NCBI GenBank assembly: GCA_030640155.1
Contig: DAOWJX010000185.1
Coordinates: forward strand, 1-8,211
Length of the DNA: 8,211 nucleotides
Source: Candidatus Aegiribacteria sp.
Lineage (GTDB): Bacteria > Fermentibacterota > Fermentibacteria > Fermentibacterales > JCC-6
Reading direction: 5' to 3'
Shown here: positions 5,122 to 8,211 of the stretch, piece by piece
How the letters are laid out: each line of letters starts with the position of its first letter
Numbering within the stretch: the first letter of the stretch is position 1
Program-made: the position numbers and the translations under genes
Notes under the pieces: generated by a model
What the model saw: only the letters and a program-made list of their open reading frames with translations
Databases searched by the model: none
Told to the model about the DNA's origin: nothing

Positions 5122-6987
5122 ATGTCCGAACGTGCGAGAAAACTGAAGTTCAAAACTGAAACAAAAAAGATTCTGGATATCGTTATCAACAGTTTGTATT
5201 CACATCCTGACATATTCCTGCGCGAGCTTATTTCAAACTCATCCGATGCTCTGGATAAGCTTCGCTTCTTGAAGTTGACCTCACCTGAACTTGCATCTGA
5301 CAGAGAACTCAGGATTGACATTATTCCTGATAAGGGCACGAGAACATTGACCGTTCGTGATAACGGAATAGGTATGACTGATGATGAGATGGCAACGGAG
5401 CTGGGAACGATTGCCCATTCCAGCTCAAGGGGATTTATTGAAGCCATGAAGATGTCTGACAATGAAAAGACCCCTGAACTCATAGGACAGTTCGGAGTAG
5501 GTTTCTATTCAACTTTCATGGTTGCGGACAGAGTAGAGGTGCTGTCCAGGAAAAGCGGGAGCGATGAACCAGGGCAAAGATGGTCCTCAACAGGTCATGA
5601 TACATTCAGCCTCAAACAGGAAGACAATATTCCTGAGGGCACCAGTGTCACCCTTCACCTCAAGGAGGAAATGAGCGAATACCTTGACGGCTACAGACTG
5701 AGGGAACTGGTTCGCAAATACTCCGATTTCATCTCCTATCCGGTCTATATCGAGACAGGCGAAGAGGAAGAGAAAGGGAAACCGGTTAATACTCAGAAGC
5801 CGATCTGGACGCGATCTGAGGATGAAGTGAAAGATGAGGAGTACAACGAGTTTTACAATCATCTGAGCTTTGATATCCAGAAACCTCTCTCTCGGCTCGT
5901 ATTCCATGCCGAGGGAACCACAGAATTCTACTCTCTGCTCTTCCTGCCCTCCACTCGGACAATGGAGATGCTGATGCCGGATTACAAGACAGGTATCCGG
6001 CTCTATGTGAAAAAGGTAATGATAATGGAAGAAGCGGATGAGCTTCTTCCCAGATATCTACGTTTCATCAAGGGTGTTGTCGAATCAGGCGATCTGCCTC
6101 TCAATATTTCCAGGGAAACACTACAGGAAAACCGAACTGTAAGGGTTATCAGAAAGGCACTTACAGCTAAAGTGCTCAGCTGGTTCTCGGACGTGCTGGA
6201 AAATGATCCCGAGCAATATGGAAAATTCTTCATGAATTTCGGTGATCTTCTAAAGGAAGGTATCTACTCCGACGTTCAGCACCGTGAAAAACTTGCTGAC
6301 CTGCTGATGGTGTGGACTTCAAAGAGCGGAGACGAGCAGAAGAGTCTCAGGAAGCTTGTGGAAAACCTTCCCGAAGACATCGATCGTATCTTCTATATAA
6401 CCGGAAGCGACAGGAAGGAACTGGCGTCCTCTCCTTACCTCGAATCCGTGGGCAAAGCCGATGTTGAAGTTCTGCTGTTCGACAGTCCCGTTGATGAGTT
6501 CATGCTTCAGTCGCTTGGGGAGTATAAGGGAAAAAAGCTTGTATCCCTTCTGAGGGAAGTTGATATAGAGGATCTTACGGAAGAGGAGAAAGCGGAGAAG
6601 AAGAACGCCGAGGAAACCTATGCCGGACTGCTCGAGTACATCAAAGATCAGCTTGGAGACAGGGTGGAAGCCGTTCGTTTCTCGCCCAGATTGAAAGACA
6701 GTCCCTGTATTCTGGTCAGTGATAAAAACGACCCTGGTGACATGTTCAGGCAGATGATGAAAACCATGAATCAGGAAATACCTGAGGCGAAGAAAATTCT
6801 TGAACTGAATCCGGTCCATCCCCTGATTTCGATACTGCAGGAACTGTACGATAAGGAAAGGTCAGGTGATAAGCTGAAGAACTACGTGAACATTCTGTTC
6901 GATCTTGGACAGATAATGGCGGGAGGACGCCCTGGTGATCCGGTTACTTTCGGCAAGCGCATCACCGACCTCCTATCGGGGACGTAG
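5122..6987 (+). CDS. htpG: Molecular chaperone HtpG (bacterial Hsp90)
   Basis: This is the cytoplasmic, dimeric ATP-dependent chaperone HtpG. The GHKL ATPase domain (about 1-230) has all its motifs: FLRELISNSSDALDKLRF (32-49) with catalytic Glu35 and Mg-binding Asn39, DNGIGM (80-85), the ATP-lid segment GTIAHSSSRGF (95-105), and GQFGVGFYS (122-130). The middle domain contains LPLNISRETLQEN, with Arg331 at the position of the gamma-phosphate-sensing arginine. The C-terminal dimerisation domain ends in NILFDLGQIMAGG, GDPVTFGKRITDLL and the stop. Length 621 is normal (E. coli 624). The lid reads AHSSS where E. coli has AKSGT, a variation within the family's known diversity. It lies 34 bases after the phosphatase gene on the same strand. 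Its 3' end contains a weak palindrome and has a diverged second copy just downstream. No CIRCE-like heat-shock operator was seen upstream. Confidence 0.98.
   Translation: MSERARKLKFKTETKKILDIVINSLYSHPDIFLRELISNSSDALDKLRFLKLTSPELASDRELRIDIIPDKGTRTLTVRDNGIGMTDDEMATELGTIAHSSSRGFIEAMKMSDNEKTPELIGQFGVGFYSTFMVADRVEVLSRKSGSDEPGQRWSSTGHDTFSLKQEDNIPEGTSVTLHLKEEMSEYLDGYRLRELVRKYSDFISYPVYIETGEEEEKGKPVNTQKPIWTRSEDEVKDEEYNEFYNHLSFDIQKPLSRLVFHAEGTTEFYSLLFLPSTRTMEMLMPDYKTGIRLYVKKVMIMEEADELLPRYLRFIKGVVESGDLPLNISRETLQENRTVRVIRKALTAKVLSWFSDVLENDPEQYGKFFMNFGDLLKEGIYSDVQHREKLADLLMVWTSKSGDEQKSLRKLVENLPEDIDRIFYITGSDRKELASSPYLESVGKADVEVLLFDSPVDEFMLQSLGEYKGKKLVSLLREVDIEDLTEEEKAEKKNAEETYAGLLEYIKDQLGDRVEAVRFSPRLKDSPCILVSDKNDPGDMFRQMMKTMNQEIPEAKKILELNPVHPLISILQELYDKERSGDKLKNYVNILFDLGQIMAGGRPGDPVTFGKRITDLLSGT
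6932..6975. repeat. Direct repeat copy 1: coding tail of htpG
   Basis: These 44 bases encode GDPVTFGKRITDLL near the HtpG C-terminus. They are matched 83 bp downstream (7015-7058) at 32 of 44 positions without gaps. This copy is itself palindromic: 11 of 14 bases in GGTGATCCGGTTAC (6934-6947) pair with 6953-6966. The peptide resembles the usual end of HtpG proteins, so this copy is taken as ancestral. Confidence 0.75.
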
Positions 6988-7013
6988 CACACTTCATCAA
7001 CTTACGAAATGAA

Positions 7014-7052
7014 ACCGGTGATCCGTTTACCGAAGGCAAACGTATCACCGGT
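7014..7052. terminator. Long hairpin between convergent genes, probable bidirectional terminator
   Basis: ACCGGTGATCCGTTTACC (7014-7031) pairs with GGCAAACGTATCACCGGT (7035-7052) around a GAA loop: 16 of 18 positions are Watson-Crick, with mismatches only at 7023/7043 and 7029/7037. It lies in the 97-bp gap between the htpG stop (6987) and the convergent propeller stop (7085), where a shared terminator is expected. The following plus-strand sequence is CTTCTTCAGA, pyrimidine-rich but lacking a true T run, and the minus-strand exit is TTCATTTCG. It is therefore not a textbook intrinsic terminator; it may act with Rho or as a 3'-end stabiliser. Confidence 0.65.
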
Positions 7053-7058
7053 CTTCTT
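7015..7058. repeat. Direct repeat copy 2: diverged duplicate of the htpG tail, now a hairpin
   Basis: This is the downstream copy of 6932-6975, offset 83 bp. In the equivalent frame it would encode GDPFTEGKRITGLL against GDPVTFGKRITDLL in HtpG, but it is shifted relative to htpG (83 is not a multiple of three) and lies after the stop. Several differences are silent in the codon sense. Two pairs of changes (6943/6957 to 7026/7040, 6933 and 6968 to 7016 and 7051) improve base pairing in this copy. Both copies share the same two mismatched stem positions, which supports common descent. Confidence 0.7.
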
Positions 7059-7084
7059 CAGAGAGACGGAGCAACTTCGTTGGT

Positions 7085-8211
7085 TTACATCTGTTCCCAA
7101 TCGACCTTCTCTTCAGAAATCTCCATCAGCCAGATCGTCGAATAGTAATCAGGGTTAATCGAATAGGCCATCATGCCATATTCATCGATAACGAAATTCC
7201 AGAACTGGCCATCATCTCCGATTCCCTCGACTTCGGCCACGAAAAGTGCATTCCCCTGAGCGTCGTAAACATCGAATACAGGTGCGAGTTCGGTTCCTCT
7301 CCTGACCCATATTCTGCCCAGGCCATCGCAACCGATATCGCTTATCGTCCACCTGTACGGTTCCGGATTGTATTCTATCACAACGCCCCCTGCACCTATG
7401 TTCCTCAGCCAGGCTTCCATCCAGTCCTTTTCCTCCTGGATCTCCTCAAGGGATTTTTCTACCTGTGGAACATCCTTTTCTATTTGCAGGATCTGATTCC
7501 CATATTTGTCGAAAACATTTACGATATAATCCTCGGTGGAGTATTTAGAGAGGTATACATTACCGGATCTGTCAGCGAAGAATTCATGGCTGAAAAGAGT
7601 CTGATTGAGTATTGCGGTCAGGTCGGTGGGGTCGAACTGAAATTCGGTTTCGTAGTAGAGTACAGATGGTTCATTGTCCTCCTCATACCTTCCGATCAGG
7701 AATTCCGAAATCAGTTCACCATCGACAACTTCCACAGTGATTTTCAGCGCGATATAGGCGTTGGAATCGGCCCCCACCATGTTCATCGGCGGGTTGTTGG
7801 TAAACTCGGCAGAAAGCCCTTCCCATTCCCCGTCAGGCAGGAAATTGTGTATCCCGCCCTGGAAAGGAGCGCAGATCGAAACCCTTCCGTCACCGAGAAC
7901 CGCCATGCTGAACGACATGGTGATCTCACCGGGGCCGTTTCCCTCGCGCGAGATTCTCCTTATAAATTCTCCTCCGGGAGAATAGACTTTCACGCAGCAG
8001 GCTCCTCTGTCCAGAACGTAGATATTACCGTCAGGACCATGCGCAAGAGCATCTATCGAGGCGAAGACGTAGTTGCTGTCTCCTAGATCAACACCGATAG
8101 AATCGAATATGACTATTGAGACTATCTCTTCGGTTTCCTGTACAACCTCAGAAATCGGCTCTGATTCACTGCCTCCACAACCGGTCATCACCGCAACCAC
8201 AAATGCCAGCG
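7085..8211 (-). CDS. 6-bladed beta-propeller lipoprotein, 5' end outside the window
   Basis: A probable exported lipoprotein with an NHL-like six-bladed beta-propeller, function unknown. The frame is open from the TAA at 7087-7085 to the window edge. The visible N-terminus reads LAFVVAVMTGC, the end of a lipoprotein signal peptide, with the lipidated Cys at 8179-8177. The true start must lie beyond 8211, because the GTG at 8200 would leave too short a signal. A Glu-rich linker follows. The first blade contains DGNIYVLDRGACCVKVYSPG, FIRRI and GNGPGE, the hallmark of the 6-bladed propeller family. Later blades show RSGNVYLSKYS, YIVNVFDKYGNQI, DGLGRIWVRRG, FDVYDAQGNALF and a final DEYGMMAYSIN. 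Such proteins are often surface or periplasmic with unassigned roles. The gene converges on htpG with 97 bases between stops. No catalytic motif is visible. Confidence 0.85.
   Translation of the reverse strand, partial: LAFVVAVMTGCGGSESEPISEVVQETEEIVSIVIFDSIGVDLGDSNYVFASIDALAHGPDGNIYVLDRGACCVKVYSPGGEFIRRISREGNGPGEITMSFSMAVLGDGRVSICAPFQGGIHNFLPDGEWEGLSAEFTNNPPMNMVGADSNAYIALKITVEVVDGELISEFLIGRYEEDNEPSVLYYETEFQFDPTDLTAILNQTLFSHEFFADRSGNVYLSKYSTEDYIVNVFDKYGNQILQIEKDVPQVEKSLEEIQEEKDWMEAWLRNIGAGGVVIEYNPEPYRWTISDIGCDGLGRIWVRRGTELAPVFDVYDAQGNALFVAEVEGIGDDGQFWNFVIDEYGMMAYSINPDYYSTIWLMEISEEKVDWEQM

Noticed and set aside
6319..6819. 166-codon minus-strand frame inside htpG
   Set aside because: Antisense shadow of a highly conserved chaperone gene, with no independent support.
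7484..8086. 200-codon plus-strand frame opposite the beta-propeller gene
   Set aside because: The minus-strand frame carries the signal peptide, GNGPGE motif and blade repeats; the plus frame has no domain and no convincing start.

Overview
The window looks like chromosomal DNA from a diderm (Gram-negative-type) bacterium with mid-range G+C. The evidence for two membranes is a complete MCE-type lipid transport operon plus two probable lipoproteins. Clear Shine-Dalgarno sequences (GGAGG, AAGGAG, AGGAGG) precede several genes, which argues against Bacteroidota. However, the last gene is a 6-bladed beta-propeller lipoprotein with the GNGPGE signature, a type common in Bacteroidota and related FCB-group or candidate phyla. 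A poorly sampled FCB-like or candidate-phylum bacterium is a guess, not a demonstrated assignment.

Layout. Positions 1-654 hold no recognised gene. They contain a 40-bp direct repeat in two copies exactly 420 bp apart, an imperfect inverted repeat (426-484), and one plausible small minus-strand gene for a 45-residue membrane peptide (204-341) with its own SD and a candidate promoter. Positions 655-4047 hold a tight plus-strand operon: STAS-MlaE permease, MlaF ATPase, MlaD (MCE) substrate-binding protein, and a PqiC/ABC_trans_aux-type lipoprotein. Junctions are +1 nt, +3 nt and a 4-nt overlap. Positions 4173-5087 encode a short cytoplasmic alkaline-phosphatase/sulfatase-superfamily protein, followed 34 nt later by htpG (5122-6987). 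A convergent minus-strand beta-propeller lipoprotein gene (7085 to the right edge, 5' end missing) closes the window.

How the genes work together. The four operon genes form one machine moving lipid between the inner and outer membranes. MlaE and MlaF are the inner-membrane motor, MlaD is the lipid-binding MCE ring, and the lipoprotein is a probable periplasmic or outer-membrane partner. No mlaA or mlaC is present here, and the MlaB (STAS) function is fused to the permease. The phosphatase-like gene and htpG are co-directional and may share a transcript, but no functional link to lipid transport is visible.

The most unusual structure is in the 97-bp gap between htpG and the convergent propeller gene. 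It holds a near-perfect 18-bp hairpin whose sequence is a diverged copy of the last codons of htpG (32 of 44 bases identical). The terminator-like hairpin therefore seems to derive from the 3' coding tail of htpG. No CRISPR array, rRNA, tRNA, transposase or integrase was seen.
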